Assembly: GCF_000714545.1 (NCBI RefSeq)
Contig: NZ_AUNB01000016.1
Coordinates: 1 to 61,825 of the forward strand
DNA from: Thioclava indica
GTDB taxonomy: Bacteria > Pseudomonadota > Alphaproteobacteria > Rhodobacterales > Rhodobacteraceae
Direction of reading: 5' to 3'
DNA length: 61,825 nt
In this document: piece after piece, positions 9,540 to 23,264 of the stretch
Layout of the letters: every line of letters starts with the position of its first letter
Numbering within the stretch: the stretch's first letter is position 1
Made by a program: the position numbers and the translations under genes
Notes under the pieces: generated by a model
What the model saw: the letters and a program-made list of their open reading frames with translations, nothing else
Told to the model about the DNA's origin: nothing
The model's database searches: none

Positions 9540-9902
9540 CTAGTCCTCAATCGGCTTGAGGATCTCGACCTCTTCGCCAGCCCGGATCGCCGTATAAAAA
9601 CACGAGCGGCGATTGGTGTGACAGGCTGGCCCCACCTGATCGACCAGCAGCAACAGACAATCACGATCACAATCAATCCGCATCTCGCGCAGGGTTTGCA
9701 AATGCCCCGAGCTTTCGCCCTTAGCCCAAAGCGCATTTCTCGATCTTGACCAATAGGTTACATGGCCTTTCTCAAGTGTGATCGCAATGCTTTGCGCATT
9801 CATCCACGCCATCATGAGCACCTCGCCACTCTGATAATCCTGCGCAATTGCGGGGATCAGACCGTTGGCATCATAGCGCAGGTTGGCAGGATCAAATGGC
9901 AT
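9540..9902 (-). CDS. hisI: Phosphoribosyl-AMP cyclohydrolase
   Basis: HisI opens the purine ring of phosphoribosyl-AMP in step 3 of histidine biosynthesis. The 120-residue single-domain protein has the metal-binding signature DCDRDC and the zinc ligands in [11 protein letters not shown]. It lacks a fused HisE domain, as usual in alphaproteobacteria. The start [11 protein letters not shown] matches the family N-terminus. Longer upstream frames add unrelated sequence. It is a lone his gene here, convergent with gluQ and divergent from the IscU-like gene. Confidence 0.93.
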   Translation of the reverse strand: MPFDPANLRYDANGLIPAIAQDYQSGEVLMMAWMNAQSIAITLEKGHVTYWSRSRNALWAKGESSGHLQTLREMRIDCDRDCLLLLVDQVGPACHTNRRSCFYTAIRAGEEVEILKPIED

Positions 9903-9963
9903 CGGCACTTTCCTTTGGGTTGCACTCCCCCTATCTACCCCGGACGGAGTAAAGGGAAAAGCC

Positions 9964-10401
9964 ATGAGCGACGCCGATCTGATCAAACTCTATTCGCAGC
10001 GCATTTTAGCGCTGGCCGCCGACATGCCCCGCACCGATCCGCTGATTGCTCCCGATGCGGTGATGCGCAAGCGCGCGCCGCTTTGCGGCTCAACGGTTGA
10101 GGTCGCGATCACGCTGCAAGATGGGCGGATCAGCGGCTATAGTCAGACCGTTCATGCCTGCGCTTTGGGGCAGGCCTCGGCGGCGATTTTTGGCGCGCAG
10201 GTCGTCGGGTGTTCGCGTGATCAGGTGGCGCGGCTGCGCGATCAGTTGGCGGCGATGCTCAAAGGCGGGCCCGTCCCCGATGCGCCCTTTGGCGAGTATG
10301 AGGTGCTGACAGCCGCGCGCGAGTATCCCAATCGTCATGGCTCGATCCTGCTTGCCCCCGAGGCAACGCTCGCGGCTTTTGATAGCGCCATCGCGGCTTA
10401 A
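9964..10401 (+). CDS. IscU/SufU-like iron-sulfur scaffold protein (third Cys missing)
   Basis: The 145-residue product has the IscU/NifU N-terminal fold signatures [10 protein letters not shown] and [12 protein letters not shown], each with one of the cysteines that hold a nascent Fe-S cluster. In the C-terminal block that normally reads like P-x-R-x-x-C, this protein has [14 protein letters not shown], so serine stands at the third ligand position. It may be a divergent scaffold, carrier or cyclohydrolase-associated paralogue rather than the main IscU/SufU. The ATG at 9964 is preceded by GGAGTAAAGGG. It stands apart from any suf or isc operon in this window. Confidence 0.75.
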   Translation: MSDADLIKLYSQRILALAADMPRTDPLIAPDAVMRKRAPLCGSTVEVAITLQDGRISGYSQTVHACALGQASAAIFGAQVVGCSRDQVARLRDQLAAMLKGGPVPDAPFGEYEVLTAAREYPNRHGSILLAPEATLAAFDSAIAA

Positions 10402-10420
10402 CCCCTTCCTCTTTAACCAT

Positions 10421-10453
10421 AAAAAAACCGCCATCCCGGTAAGGGGATGGCGG
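10421..10453 (-). terminator. Intrinsic terminator on the minus strand
   Basis: CCGCCATCCC (10428-10437) pairs with GGGATGGCGG (10444-10453). The A-tract at 10421-10427 becomes a run of seven U on the minus strand. It lies about 120 nt downstream of the small membrane-protein gene at 10572-10694. Confidence 0.8.
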
Positions 10454-10571
10454 CGAGTTTGCGCTTTCGGACAGGCAAAACCTTGGGACAGGCGGGCCGC
10501 GTTTGTTTGGGACAGGTGCGGCAAAGCAGAAAGCGCGAGGCAGTAACGTCAGAGGCAAAAGAGGCGAAGGA

Positions 10572-10694
10572 TCACAACAGCCCGGGCAAATAAAGCGCGA
10601 TCACGAAACTCACGCAAAGCGCGACGCCACCGATGGCATCTTGCAGCAACGTGTTCTGGTTTCTTGCAAAGGCAGCTTTGATTTGTTGGGCCAT
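10572..10694 (-). CDS. Small single-span membrane protein (40 aa)
   Basis: An AAGGAG ribosome-binding site sits six bases before an ATG at 10694, which decides the start; the frame upstream is longer but has no such site. The 40-residue peptide has a basic, amphipathic N-terminus (MAQQIKAAFARNQNTLLQD) and one hydrophobic segment of about 18 residues (GGVALCVSFVIALYLPG). I recall similar short proteins in Rhodobacteraceae genomes, but no function is known. It is transcribed alone and is followed by a minus-strand terminator. Confidence 0.7.
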   Translation of the reverse strand: MAQQIKAAFARNQNTLLQDAIGGVALCVSFVIALYLPGLL

Positions 10695-10800
10695 TTTGGT
10701 CTCCTTCATCCCTGTTGCTGCTTTGTTCTCACGTTCTTTACGCTCTGTAAAGAACTTTTTGAGAACATTTGAGAACATTCACCAGAAAAGGGGGATTTAG

Positions 10801-15038
<4,238 letters not shown>

Positions 15039-15094
15039 TTAGGGCCGCACCAAGGGGGCGTAAAGAGCCGTGACTATGAATCGGTTCAGCGCGC

Positions 15095-15808
15095 TTAGGC
15101 ACCCATCGCAATCGGGCGTTCATATTCTTCGGGATCGGGATCGCGCAGGACATAGCCACGCCCCCAAACCGTTTCAATATAATTGTCGCCATCCGTGGCA
15201 TCGGCCATTTTCTTGCGCAACTTACAGATAAAGACGTCGATGATTTTCAGTTCAGGCTCATCCATCCCGCCGTATAGATGGTTGAGGAACATTTCCTTGG
15301 TCAGCGTCGTGCCCTTACGCAGGCTCAACAGCTCTAGCATCTGGTATTCCTTGCCCGTCAGATGCACAGGTTTGCCCGCAACATCGACCGTTTTGGCATC
15401 CAGATTGACCGACACCTTGCCGGTGCGGATGATGGATTGCGCGTGCCCCTTGGAGCGACGGATGATCGCATGAATACGCGCCACCAATTCCTCACGATGG
15501 AACGGTTTGGTCATGTAATCATCGGCACCCGAGCCAAAACCCTTGATTTTGTTCTCGGTATCATCTGAGCCAGTCAGGATCAGGATCGGCGTGTCCACCT
15601 TAGACAGGCGCAACTGGCGCAGAACCTCATGCCCGTTCATGTCGGGCAGGTTCAGATCCAGCAAGATCAGATCGTAATCATACAATTTCGCAAGATCGAT
15701 CCCTTCCTCGCCAAGGTCAGTGCAATAAACATTCAAATTCGCATGGGTGAGCATTAATTCAATGCTGCGCGACGTGGTTGGATCGTCCTCCACCAACAAA
15801 ATCCGCAT
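15095..15808 (-). CDS. ctrA: Cell cycle response regulator CtrA
   Basis: CtrA is the OmpR-type master regulator of alphaproteobacterial cell cycle, motility and gene-transfer-agent control. The 237-residue protein has a receiver domain with phospho-acceptor Asp51 ([13 protein letters not shown]), Lys in [10 protein letters not shown], and a winged-helix DNA-binding domain with the CtrA-typical [22 protein letters not shown] region. Its gene lies tail-to-head with sciP, which encodes a CtrA inhibitor. A CtrA-like box in the short gap between them suggests autoregulation. Confidence 0.97.
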   Translation of the reverse strand: MRILLVEDDPTTSRSIELMLTHANLNVYCTDLGEEGIDLAKLYDYDLILLDLNLPDMNGHEVLRQLRLSKVDTPILILTGSDDTENKIKGFGSGADDYMTKPFHREELVARIHAIIRRSKGHAQSIIRTGKVSVNLDAKTVDVAGKPVHLTGKEYQMLELLSLRKGTTLTKEMFLNHLYGGMDEPELKIIDVFICKLRKKMADATDGDNYIETVWGRGYVLRDPDPEEYERPIAMGA

Positions 15809-15861
15809 CTTGGGTTCTCCGCGTTAATCCCTCGGTCAGGAGTGACCCTGACACCAATTGG

Positions 15862-15876
15862 TTAATACCCGGTTAC
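15862..15876 (-). promoter_or_regulatory. Putative CtrA binding site upstream of ctrA
   Basis: TTAA, seven bases, then TTAC matches the CtrA consensus TTAA-N7-TTAA at seven of eight positions. It sits 54-68 nt upstream of the ctrA start codon in the ctrA-sciP gap. Confidence 0.5.
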
Positions 15877-15903
15877 CATCGCACGGTTTCGCGATCATGC
15901 AAC

Positions 15904-16182
15904 CTAAAGTTGTCTATATTTTTGGATCGCGGTCACTTTTAATCCCTTCAAGCCGTGCTTTTTAATTGCATCAATCCAGATATCCAGCTCTTCGTCGGAC
16001 AGTTCATAGCGATCAATCACCTCGCCGCGCTCGATCAACCCATGGGCGAGCGCCTGAACAATCAGCGCTTTGCGGCTGGCAACCCAGCGTCGTGTCTGGG
16101 CCGGCGGCAGGTCGGCGCGCGTCAGGATCGTGCCATCAGGCAAGGTCACAGCACGCGGACCATCGACTTTCTTGAGATACAT
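15904..16182 (-). CDS. sciP: CtrA inhibitor SciP (DUF1153)
   Basis: SciP is a small helix-turn-helix protein that represses CtrA-activated promoters in Caulobacter. The 92-residue product contains the family N-terminus [18 protein letters not shown], the block [18 protein letters not shown] and the C-terminal [23 protein letters not shown] lies just before the ATG at 16182; the upstream extension in frame has no homology. The gene points the same way as ctrA and lies 95 nt upstream of its start, so transcripts from the sciP promoter could also reach ctrA. Confidence 0.93.
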   Translation of the reverse strand: MYLKKVDGPRAVTLPDGTILTRADLPPAQTRRWVASRKALIVQALAHGLIERGEVIDRYELSDEELDIWIDAIKKHGLKGLKVTAIQKYRQL

Positions 16183-16310
16183 TGGACACCCCTTTTCTCT
16201 CTTCACGCAGGCAGTTTGCGCCATCAGCCTTAACACTGAGTGAAACAGAGGGTTGTGAGTGCCTCGCATTTTCCTATATTTCTGCGGGTCTGGTTAAGGG
16301 TTCGTTCAAC

Positions 16311-17447
16311 ATGCCTAAAGATTTGCCACTCAACTCGCTGGGATTTGCCAAGCCCCCCGCACAAACGCGTGTCGTCGTTGCCATGTCGGGCGGCGTCGAT
16401 AGCTCGGTCGTGGCCGCGCAACTGGCCGAGGAAGGCTATGATGTGATCGGCGTAACCTTGCAGCTTTACGATCACGGCGCGGCGCTGGCGAAAAAAGGCG
16501 CGTGCTGTGCAGGTCAGGACATCCACGATGCGCGCCGCGTGGCCGAGGAGATGGGCTTTCCCCATTACGTGCTTGATTACGAAAACACCTTCCGCGAGGC
16601 GGTGATTGATGAATTCGCAGACGCCTATCTGGGCGGGGCCACGCCCGTGCCCTGCATCCGCTGCAACGAGCGGGTGAAGTTCAAGGATCTGCTGGAGACC
16701 GCCAAAGATCTGGACGCCGATTGCATGGCGACGGGGCATTACATTCAGCGCAAGATCGGCGAACAGGGCCCCGAGCTGCACAGCGCCGCCGATCCGAACC
16801 GTGATCAAAGCTATTTCCTGTTCTCGACCACGCCCGAGCAGCTTGCCTATCTGCGCTTCCCACTTGGCCATCTGCCCTCCAAAGACGCAACCCGCGCGCT
16901 GGCGGCGAAATACGGGCTGGCGGTGGCGGATAAGCCCGACAGTCAGGATATTTGTTTCGTGCCCAATGGCGATTATGCCAGCGTGATCGAAAAGCTGCGC
17001 CCCGGTGCGGCCGATCCCGGCGATATCGTGGATATGGCGGGCAACGTTCTGGGCCAGCATCGCGGCGTGATCCATTATACGATCGGGCAGCGGCGCGGGC
17101 TTGGCATTGGCGGGCTGGAAGACCCGCTTTACGTGGTCAAGCTTGACCCCGACACCCGCCATGTCGTCGTCGGCCCGAAAGAGGCGCTTACGACCCGCAT
17201 CATCCCGGTGCGCGAGATCAACTGGCTCGGCGATGAGGCCTTCACCTCGCGCAAGGAATGGCACCTCTCGGTCAAGGTGCGATCAACTCGCCCGCCGCGC
17301 GAGGCGATCATCCGCCCGCTTTCCGAGACGACGGCAGAGGTCGAACTGCTGGTCCCCGAAGAGGGCGTCAGCCCCGGTCAGGCCTGCGTCTTCTACGCTC
17401 CTGATGACAGCCGCATCTTTGGCGGCGGCTGGATCTGGAAGGGCTGA
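16311..17447 (+). CDS. mnmA: tRNA-specific 2-thiouridylase MnmA
   Basis: MnmA thiolates U34 of tRNA-Lys, Glu and Gln. The 378-residue protein has the PP-loop SGGVDSS at residues 26-32 and the two active cysteines, Cys118 ([10 protein letters not shown]) and Cys215 (SQDICFV), plus the central [18 protein letters not shown] block. The ATG at 16311 is the first sensible start: the frame upstream overlaps sciP on the other strand. The 128-nt divergent gap to sciP contains a weak TTAA-N7-TTCA sequence that could be a CtrA-like site. Confidence 0.96.
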   Translation: MPKDLPLNSLGFAKPPAQTRVVVAMSGGVDSSVVAAQLAEEGYDVIGVTLQLYDHGAALAKKGACCAGQDIHDARRVAEEMGFPHYVLDYENTFREAVIDEFADAYLGGATPVPCIRCNERVKFKDLLETAKDLDADCMATGHYIQRKIGEQGPELHSAADPNRDQSYFLFSTTPEQLAYLRFPLGHLPSKDATRALAAKYGLAVADKPDSQDICFVPNGDYASVIEKLRPGAADPGDIVDMAGNVLGQHRGVIHYTIGQRRGLGIGGLEDPLYVVKLDPDTRHVVVGPKEALTTRIIPVREINWLGDEAFTSRKEWHLSVKVRSTRPPREAIIRPLSETTAEVELLVPEEGVSPGQACVFYAPDDSRIFGGGWIWKG

Positions 17448-17560
17448 GGCGCGCCTTACGCGGCGTCACAATCCGGCACGCACAGGTGAGAGAAGTTGAG
17501 TTGTGTGCCCGTGCGAGGCCTCTTATCGCATGAGTCATTCAACTCAAAAAGGTTCTTGCC

Positions 17561-18109
17561 ATGTCACGTTCCCTGATGACCGCAGCGCTGATGATCGCGC
17601 TGGCCACGCCTGCGCTTGCCCAGACCGCAGACACAACGTCTAGCCCAAACGTAACGATGCCCGATCTGCAAACGATCACGCCCGACACCAGCACTTACGA
17701 GCAACGTGAGGTCGCAGCCAAGCCCTATGCGGAGCTCGCAGTAAAGGAAATGAACATCCCCAAAATGGTTTCGACGATGTGGCAACCGTTCGTAGGTCTT
17801 GCTGCGAAAAAGGGCCATCCGCTGGACGATAAGCAGAAGGCCGCGCTGGATGCGCTTTATCAGAAAACATTTGACGGCCCGATGCGTGACGCGATGTTAA
17901 ATGAGAACCAAGTGATCGCCAAAGCCTTCACAATGCAGGAAATTCAGGCGATGAATGCGTTTTATACAAGCCCGATCGGGCGGTCTATACTGACGAAAAT
18001 GCCCCAAGTGATGACCGCCATACAGCCCGAGATCAGCGCGATGGTCCAGAAGACGATGCCCAAGATCATGCCCGAGATCAAGGCGATCATCGACCCGAAA
18101 AAGAAATAG
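17561..18109 (+). CDS. Secreted DUF2059-type protein
   Basis: The 182-residue product starts with a Sec signal peptide cleaved after about residue 21 (TPALAQ). The mature part is alpha-helical and resembles DUF2059 proteins, with the segment IQAMNAFYTSPIGRSILTKMPQV being characteristic. It is probably periplasmic. The function of the family is unknown. It is a single-gene unit, separated from mnmA by 113 nt and convergent with the phasin gene. Confidence 0.75.
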   Translation: MSRSLMTAALMIALATPALAQTADTTSSPNVTMPDLQTITPDTSTYEQREVAAKPYAELAVKEMNIPKMVSTMWQPFVGLAAKKGHPLDDKQKAALDALYQKTFDGPMRDAMLNENQVIAKAFTMQEIQAMNAFYTSPIGRSILTKMPQVMTAIQPEISAMVQKTMPKIMPEIKAIIDPKKK

Positions 18110-18119
18110 ATAGGACCCT

Positions 18120-18142
18120 GCGGCGGGCCATAGCCCCGCCGC
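18120..18142. terminator. Hairpin between convergent genes
   Basis: GCGGCGGG (18120-18127) pairs with CCCGCCGC (18135-18142) across a 7-nt loop, midway between the DUF2059 gene and the phasin gene. No T-tract is present, so its efficiency as a terminator is uncertain. Confidence 0.45.
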
Positions 18143-18163
18143 CACACAGCTTCAGCCCCTGTC

Positions 18164-18586
18164 TTAGACCGGCACATCGGATAGGCTGACACCGGACTTC
18201 TCAGTCGCAGAACGCGCTTTGCCCGAGGCAGCTTGCGCGATCGCCTCGCTTTCTTCGCTCGCCGAGCGCACCGCCTGCTCGGTCAGCCCGCTGACCGACG
18301 TCGCAAGCTTGGCCATCTGCGTGCCGTAGTCGGTCATCGTGCATTGCCAGTACTCGCCCCAAAGGCTCATCGCCTTCATCGGATCACGCCGCTCAGCAAG
18401 CGCGTGCAGCAGCTTCTGATCACACTCAAAGCGCATTCTCAGAAACGAGAGCATCTCGATATTCTGCGCGATCAGCTTTTCCGCCATGTGCAGATGCGGT
18501 GTCATCATTTGCGAGACACTCTGTGCGTCTGGCATCGGGATACTTCCAGCCGCATTCATATTGGTCGCAGATTTAGGTGTCGCCAT
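18164..18586 (-). CDS. Phasin family protein
   Basis: Phasins coat polyhydroxybutyrate granules. The 140-residue protein is rich in helix-forming residues, with a Met/Gln-rich N-terminus, the phasin-like central block MRFECDQKLLHALAERRDP and an Ala/Ser-rich C-terminal helix (SASEESEAIAQAASGKARSA). GGAGG lies six bases before the ATG at 18586. Its neighbours (patatin, acetoacetate decarboxylase, 3-hydroxybutyrate dehydrogenase) support a role in carbon storage, although the PHB synthase itself is not in this window. Confidence 0.8.
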   Translation of the reverse strand: MATPKSATNMNAAGSIPMPDAQSVSQMMTPHLHMAEKLIAQNIEMLSFLRMRFECDQKLLHALAERRDPMKAMSLWGEYWQCTMTDYGTQMAKLATSVSGLTEQAVRSASEESEAIAQAASGKARSATEKSGVSLSDVPV

Positions 18587-18814
18587 GTCATCCTCCATAG
18601 GTTGAACGCATGATATTAGCACAGTTTGCAAGACGCGCATTTGACATGTGACAACTTCCAGCGCTTTCGGCGTTTAGTCGCCACTCTTTCCCGATCACGC
18701 CCGATCGCTGCCATGTCACGTTGACGGGAGAGCGCTGAAATATAGGAACCGCTGCATCTGCGCATCAGTTTGCCCCATGAAAAGACATAGCGTTAAGTGA
18801 AGGAGAGTGGTCCA

Positions 18815-20104
18815 ATGGATACAAGCAAAAATAAACCGCAGGTTGTTGTTTTAGGTGGCAATTTCGCAGGTCTGGGCGCGGCGCAAAAGATCCGCGAATA
18901 TGCCGGGGACGCGTGTGATATCACGTTGATCGACCGCAAAGCCTATCTCGATTTCATTCCCAACATTTCGCTTGAAGCGTTCGAGGGGCGCGACCCGTCG
19001 GTGACGATGCATATGGATCTGGTCGATGCCTTGGCCAAGGACGACATCCGCTTCATGCAGGCCGAGATCACCGAGCTGGATATCGACGCCAAAACCGTTT
19101 CGATTATCCCCAACGAGCGCCCCGGCGCGCCGAAATACACGATAAGCTACGATTACGTCGTGATCGCGCTGGGTGCGCGTCTGGCCTATGACGACATCGA
19201 AGGTTTCGCCGAATATGGCCACGCCGTCTCAGATGCGTTCCAAGCCAATCGTCTGATGGATTACCTCAAGAACGACTATAAAGGCGGGCCGATTGTCGTC
19301 GGTTCGGATCGCTTCGAGCAGGGCCAAAAGGGTCGCCCCGATTGGCTGCCCACCGCACTGGCCGCCTGCGAAGGTCCGCCCGTCGAGGTCTCGCTCTCGC
19401 TCGGCCATTGGCTGAGCGAAAATAACAAAGGTGGCCCGAAAGACATCACCATCTTCACCCCCGCCGAGCTGATTGCCGAGGATGCAGGCGAGAAAGTGGT
19501 CGGCGCGCTGCTGGAAGCGGCGGGGTCAATGGGGTTCAACTATGTCAACAAGGTCGAGGGGATCAAACGCATCACCGCCGACACGATTGAATTCACCGAC
19601 GGGCGCAGCCTGCCTGCCGAGTTAAAGGTACTGCTGCCCAACTGGAAGCCGCACGCGTTCCTCAAGGGGCTGTCGGTCAGCGATGAGGTCGGCTTCATCA
19701 TCACCGATATGCGCATGCGCAACCCCGATCACCCCGAGGTGTTTGCCTGCGGCGATGCGGCGGCGCTGACCGTGCCGAAACTCGGCGCAATCGGGCATCA
19801 GGAATGCGATGTCGTGGGCCGTCAGATCGCGGGCGATCTGGGCAAGATGAGCAAGAAAGACGCCGATGTCGATTGGCACCCTGAAGTTATCTGCATCGGC
19901 GATATGGGCGGCGGCAAGGGCTTTTATATCCACGCAACCTCGTTCTTTGGAGGCGACATTCAGGAACTGCGCATGGGCAAAATGCCCTATATGCAAAAGA
20001 TCGCCTACAAAGAGATCTTTTTCCGCAACAAAGGCCGCGTGCCAAGCTGGGGCGTGCCTATTTCAGAATGGAGCCTTGAATCCCTCATGCCGGGCAAGAC
20101 CTGA
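18815..20104 (+). CDS. NAD(P)/FAD-dependent oxidoreductase (SQR/NDH-2-like)
   Basis: The 429-residue flavoprotein has an N-terminal FAD-binding Rossmann motif (VVVLGGNFAGLGAAQ), a second nucleotide-binding region and the FAD-contact block VFACGDAAALTVPKLG near residue 310. It belongs to the pyridine nucleotide-disulfide oxidoreductase superfamily, near the sulfide:quinone reductases and type II NADH dehydrogenases. The segment ACEGPPVEVSL recalls SQR proteins, but the complete SQR cysteine set cannot be confirmed by eye. It has no transmembrane segment. It is divergent from the phasin gene and precedes the patatin gene. The electron donor is unknown. Confidence 0.75.
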   Translation: MDTSKNKPQVVVLGGNFAGLGAAQKIREYAGDACDITLIDRKAYLDFIPNISLEAFEGRDPSVTMHMDLVDALAKDDIRFMQAEITELDIDAKTVSIIPNERPGAPKYTISYDYVVIALGARLAYDDIEGFAEYGHAVSDAFQANRLMDYLKNDYKGGPIVVGSDRFEQGQKGRPDWLPTALAACEGPPVEVSLSLGHWLSENNKGGPKDITIFTPAELIAEDAGEKVVGALLEAAGSMGFNYVNKVEGIKRITADTIEFTDGRSLPAELKVLLPNWKPHAFLKGLSVSDEVGFIITDMRMRNPDHPEVFACGDAAALTVPKLGAIGHQECDVVGRQIAGDLGKMSKKDADVDWHPEVICIGDMGGGKGFYIHATSFFGGDIQELRMGKMPYMQKIAYKEIFFRNKGRVPSWGVPISEWSLESLMPGKT

Positions 20105-20277
20105 GCCAAAACTCAGCGCGATTGCCCCAGGCTGTCGCCCCCCCATACGGGCGCGTCACGCTTGAGATGCTCTCTCCCGCCTCAAGCGTAACCACCCGTC
20201 CCGAGCCGCCCCCGCGCGCTGCTTTCTCTTCGGCCTGCGGGGGGCGGGTTCGCCCGTTAACTCTGTCTCTCCCACCT

Positions 20278-20306
20278 GCCCGCCCCGTAAAACGGGCGGG
20301 CTTTTT
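20278..20306 (+). terminator. Intrinsic terminator
   Basis: GCCCGCCCCGT pairs, with one bulged C, with ACGGGCGGGC and is followed by TTTTT. It lies about 170 nt after the flavoprotein gene. The 20105-20277 stretch in between holds no gene that I can see. Confidence 0.8.
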
Positions 20307-20415
20307 CACGTATTCTCATGCGCGCACACATGCCCGTGTCGTGCAGGAACAACAGCACGCGCGCAGGGTTCCTTTGATGTCACGTCAGTGAAACTCAGTG
20401 CGAGGAGCCATTCCA

Positions 20416-21645
20416 ATGGCACGAAGCGACCCCACCCGAACAAGCCGCAAATCCCGCAACCGCGAAGTGCTTGGCCAGACCCGCCGCCACGCAGCCCATA
20501 TCCCGATCCACATCCCCGAACAGGCAAAGGACCGCCACAAGGTGCTGGTGCTGCAAGGGGGCGGCGCGCTGGGGGCCTATCAAGCGGGCGCATTCGAGGC
20601 GCTGGCCGAATCCGGCCTTAGCCCCGACTGGGTCGCGGGGATCTCGATTGGCTCGATCAACTGCGCGCTGATCGCGGGCAATCCGCCGGGAAACCGCGTC
20701 GCGGCCCTGCGCGAATTTTGGGAAAATGCCAGCAGGACCACCGCCAGCCTGCCCTTCGTGCCCACAGGCATCGCACGCGGGCCTTGGAACAGCGTCTCGT
20801 CCCTGGAGTCCATGATGTTCGGCGTGCCGGGTTTCTTTCGTCCGCGCTTCCCCTCGGCCTGGTTCACCAAATTCACCGACCCGACAAAGGTCAGCTTTTA
20901 CGACACCGCCCCTTTGCGCGAGACGCTGGAGCGGCTGGTGGATTTTGAATTGCTCAATAACGGGCCGGTGCGCGTCAGCCTTGGTGCAGTTAATGTCGAG
21001 ACCGGCAACCTGACCTATTTCGATAGTGAAGATACCCGGATCACGCCTGATCATGTGATGGCTTCGGGCGCGCTGCCGCCGGGCTTTCCACCGGTTGAAA
21101 TTGACGGCGCGCTCTATTGGGATGGCGGTTTGGTGTCAAACGCGCCGCTGCAATACGTGCTTGAGGACGGTTTGCAACTGAGCCACGCGCAAGGAAATTG
21201 CCCGCCGCTTCTGATCTATCAGGTTGATCTGTTCCCGGCCACGGGCGAGGCCCCGGCAACGCTTGCAGGTATCGAGACGCGTGAGAAAGACATTCAGTTT
21301 TCATCACGGACCCGTGCCGCAACTGACCGGATGAAAGACTTGTCGCGCGTCTCAAAACTCGCGTGCAAACTGGCCGAAAAGCTCCCGCCCGAGATGCGCG
21401 ACGATCCCGATCTAAAACTGCTGATGGGCGCGGCCGCAAATTCGGACGTGACCGTCATTCACCTGATTTATCGACATTTTGCCTATGAAAATGGCTCAAA
21501 GGATTATGAATTTTCGCGCCCTTCAATGCTGGAGCATTGGCAATCGGGAAGCCGCGACGTGCAGCGCAGCCATGCCAATGCCGATTGGGAGACGCTTCTG
21601 GCTTCCGGTGAAGGCATGAAAGCCTTTGATCTCAGCCTGCTATAA
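20416..21645 (+). CDS. Patatin-like phospholipase/esterase
   Basis: The 409-residue product is a patatin-type serine hydrolase. It has the oxyanion glycine loop [13 protein letters not shown] (residues 47-59), the nucleophile elbow GISIG with Ser77, and the catalytic aspartate in [13 protein letters not shown]3734-like C-terminal region follows. GAGGAG sits just before the ATG at 20416, which is preferred over a GTG 18 nt upstream. It leads a three-gene run with acetoacetate decarboxylase (20-nt gap) and 3-hydroxybutyrate dehydrogenase. In that context a role in lipid or PHB mobilisation is plausible, but the substrate is not shown by the sequence. Confidence 0.87.
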   Translation: MARSDPTRTSRKSRNREVLGQTRRHAAHIPIHIPEQAKDRHKVLVLQGGGALGAYQAGAFEALAESGLSPDWVAGISIGSINCALIAGNPPGNRVAALREFWENASRTTASLPFVPTGIARGPWNSVSSLESMMFGVPGFFRPRFPSAWFTKFTDPTKVSFYDTAPLRETLERLVDFELLNNGPVRVSLGAVNVETGNLTYFDSEDTRITPDHVMASGALPPGFPPVEIDGALYWDGGLVSNAPLQYVLEDGLQLSHAQGNCPPLLIYQVDLFPATGEAPATLAGIETREKDIQFSSRTRAATDRMKDLSRVSKLACKLAEKLPPEMRDDPDLKLLMGAAANSDVTVIHLIYRHFAYENGSKDYEFSRPSMLEHWQSGSRDVQRSHANADWETLLASGEGMKAFDLSLL

Positions 21646-21665
21646 CCTCAGTTTGGAGACCTCCC

Positions 21666-22406
21666 ATGAACCAACAAGATGTTGTCAAGAACGCTTTCGC
21701 AATGCCCCTCACCAGCCCCGCGTTTCCCCCCGGCCCCTATCGCTTTATCAACCGCGAATTTTTCACCATCACCTATCGCACCGACCCTAAGTTGTTGCGC
21801 GACGTGGTGCCCGAACCGCTGGTGCCCAATCCCGACGGCTTGGTGAAATTCGAGTTTATCCGGATGCCCAATTCCACCGGTTTTGGCGATTATACCGAAA
21901 GCGGGCAGGTCATTCCGGTCACGTTTGACGGGCAAGAGGGCGGTTATTCCCACGCGATGTATCTTGATGACGAGGCCCCGATTGCGGGCGGGCGTGAGCT
22001 ATGGGGATTTCCCAAAAAGCTCGGCTCGCCGAAACTGAGCGTGCATAAGGATACGCTGCTGGGCACGCTCGATGTCGGCCCCGTGCGTATTGCCACCGCA
22101 ACGATGGGGTTCAAATACACGGCGATGGATCACGCCGAGGCCAAGGCCGCCGTTGAAGCCCCCGCCTTCCTGCTCAAGATCATCCCGCATGTCGATTGCA
22201 CCCCGCGGATCTGCGAACTGGTGCGCTATCGCTCGGAAGATGTGACCGTGAAAGGCGCATGGTCCGCCCCTGCCCGGCTGGAGCTGTTCGAACACGCCCT
22301 TGCCCCGGTCGCCGACCTGCCAGTGCGTGAGATGGTCTCGGCCGTTCATATCCTCACCGATCTGACGCTGGGTCTGGGCACGGTCGTGCATGACTACCTC
22401 GACTGA
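21666..22406 (+). CDS. adc: Acetoacetate decarboxylase
   Basis: The enzyme converts acetoacetate to acetone and CO2 through a lysine Schiff base. The 246-residue length fits, and the catalytic block [16 protein letters not shown] contains the paired lysines at 117/118 (115/116 in Clostridium). GGAGACCTCCC precedes the ATG at 21666. It is followed after 34 nt by 3-hydroxybutyrate dehydrogenase, which makes acetoacetate, so the two enzymes act in sequence. Confidence 0.92.
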   Translation: MNQQDVVKNAFAMPLTSPAFPPGPYRFINREFFTITYRTDPKLLRDVVPEPLVPNPDGLVKFEFIRMPNSTGFGDYTESGQVIPVTFDGQEGGYSHAMYLDDEAPIAGGRELWGFPKKLGSPKLSVHKDTLLGTLDVGPVRIATATMGFKYTAMDHAEAKAAVEAPAFLLKIIPHVDCTPRICELVRYRSEDVTVKGAWSAPARLELFEHALAPVADLPVREMVSAVHILTDLTLGLGTVVHDYLD

Positions 22407-22440
22407 GGAAAATTTCAGAAGTAACTTAAGGAGTTCTACT

Positions 22441-23229
22441 ATGTCCCTCGATCTGAAAGATAAAACCTGTATCATCACCGGCTCTGCCTCGGGGATCGGC
22501 AAGGCGATTGCGAAGCGTTATGTGGCGGGCGGCGCCAAGGTCGCGATTGCCGATCTCAAGCTGGAGGATGCACAATCCACCGCCGATGAGTTGAACGCCC
22601 AAGGCCCCGGCAGCGCGATGGCGGTGAAAATGGACGTCACCGACGAGGATCAGGTTAATGCGGGCGTCAAGGCTGTGGCCGAGAAATGGGGAACGATTGA
22701 CGTTCTGGTGTCAAACGCGGGCATCCAGATCGTCCACCCGGTCGAGGATTTTCCCTTCAAGGATTGGAAAAAACTGCTCTCGATCCACCTTGATGGCGGC
22801 TTTTTGACCTCTAAGGCCGTGATCCCCTACATGAAAAAACAGGGGGCCGGATCGATCATCTTCATGGGCTCGGTCCACTCCAAAGAGGCCTCGGCGCTCA
22901 AATCCGCCTATGTCACGGCCAAGCACGGGCTGCTGGGTCTGGCGCGGGTGATCTCGAAGGAGGGTGGCAAATACGGCGTGCGTTCCAATGTGATCTGCCC
23001 CGGATTCGTGAAAACCCCACTTGTGGAAAAACAGATCCCCGAGCAGGCGAAAGATCTGGGCATTTCCGAAGAAGAGGTCGTCAATGACGTCATGCTTGGC
23101 GGCACTGTCGATACCGAATTCACCACGGTCGAGGACGTGGCCGAAGTGGCCTATATCTTCGCGGCCTTCCCCACCAATGCGCTGACCGGGCAAAGTCTGG
23201 TGGTCAGCCACGGCTGGTACATGAACTAA
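22441..23229 (+). CDS. bdhA: 3-hydroxybutyrate dehydrogenase
   Basis: This short-chain dehydrogenase oxidises D-3-hydroxybutyrate, the PHB monomer, to acetoacetate with NAD. The 262-residue protein has the cofactor motif [11 protein letters not shown] at 92-94, and the catalytic Ser144, Tyr157 and Lys161 (YVTAK). The C-terminal stretch [20 protein letters not shown] is typical of 3-HBDH. A perfect AAGGAG precedes the ATG at 22441. It ends the patatin-adc-bdhA run. Confidence 0.92.
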   Translation: MSLDLKDKTCIITGSASGIGKAIAKRYVAGGAKVAIADLKLEDAQSTADELNAQGPGSAMAVKMDVTDEDQVNAGVKAVAEKWGTIDVLVSNAGIQIVHPVEDFPFKDWKKLLSIHLDGGFLTSKAVIPYMKKQGAGSIIFMGSVHSKEASALKSAYVTAKHGLLGLARVISKEGGKYGVRSNVICPGFVKTPLVEKQIPEQAKDLGISEEEVVNDVMLGGTVDTEFTTVEDVAEVAYIFAAFPTNALTGQSLVVSHGWYMN

Positions 23230-23264
23230 GCGCAGGTCGGCGCGATGAAGTGATGGAGGCTTAA

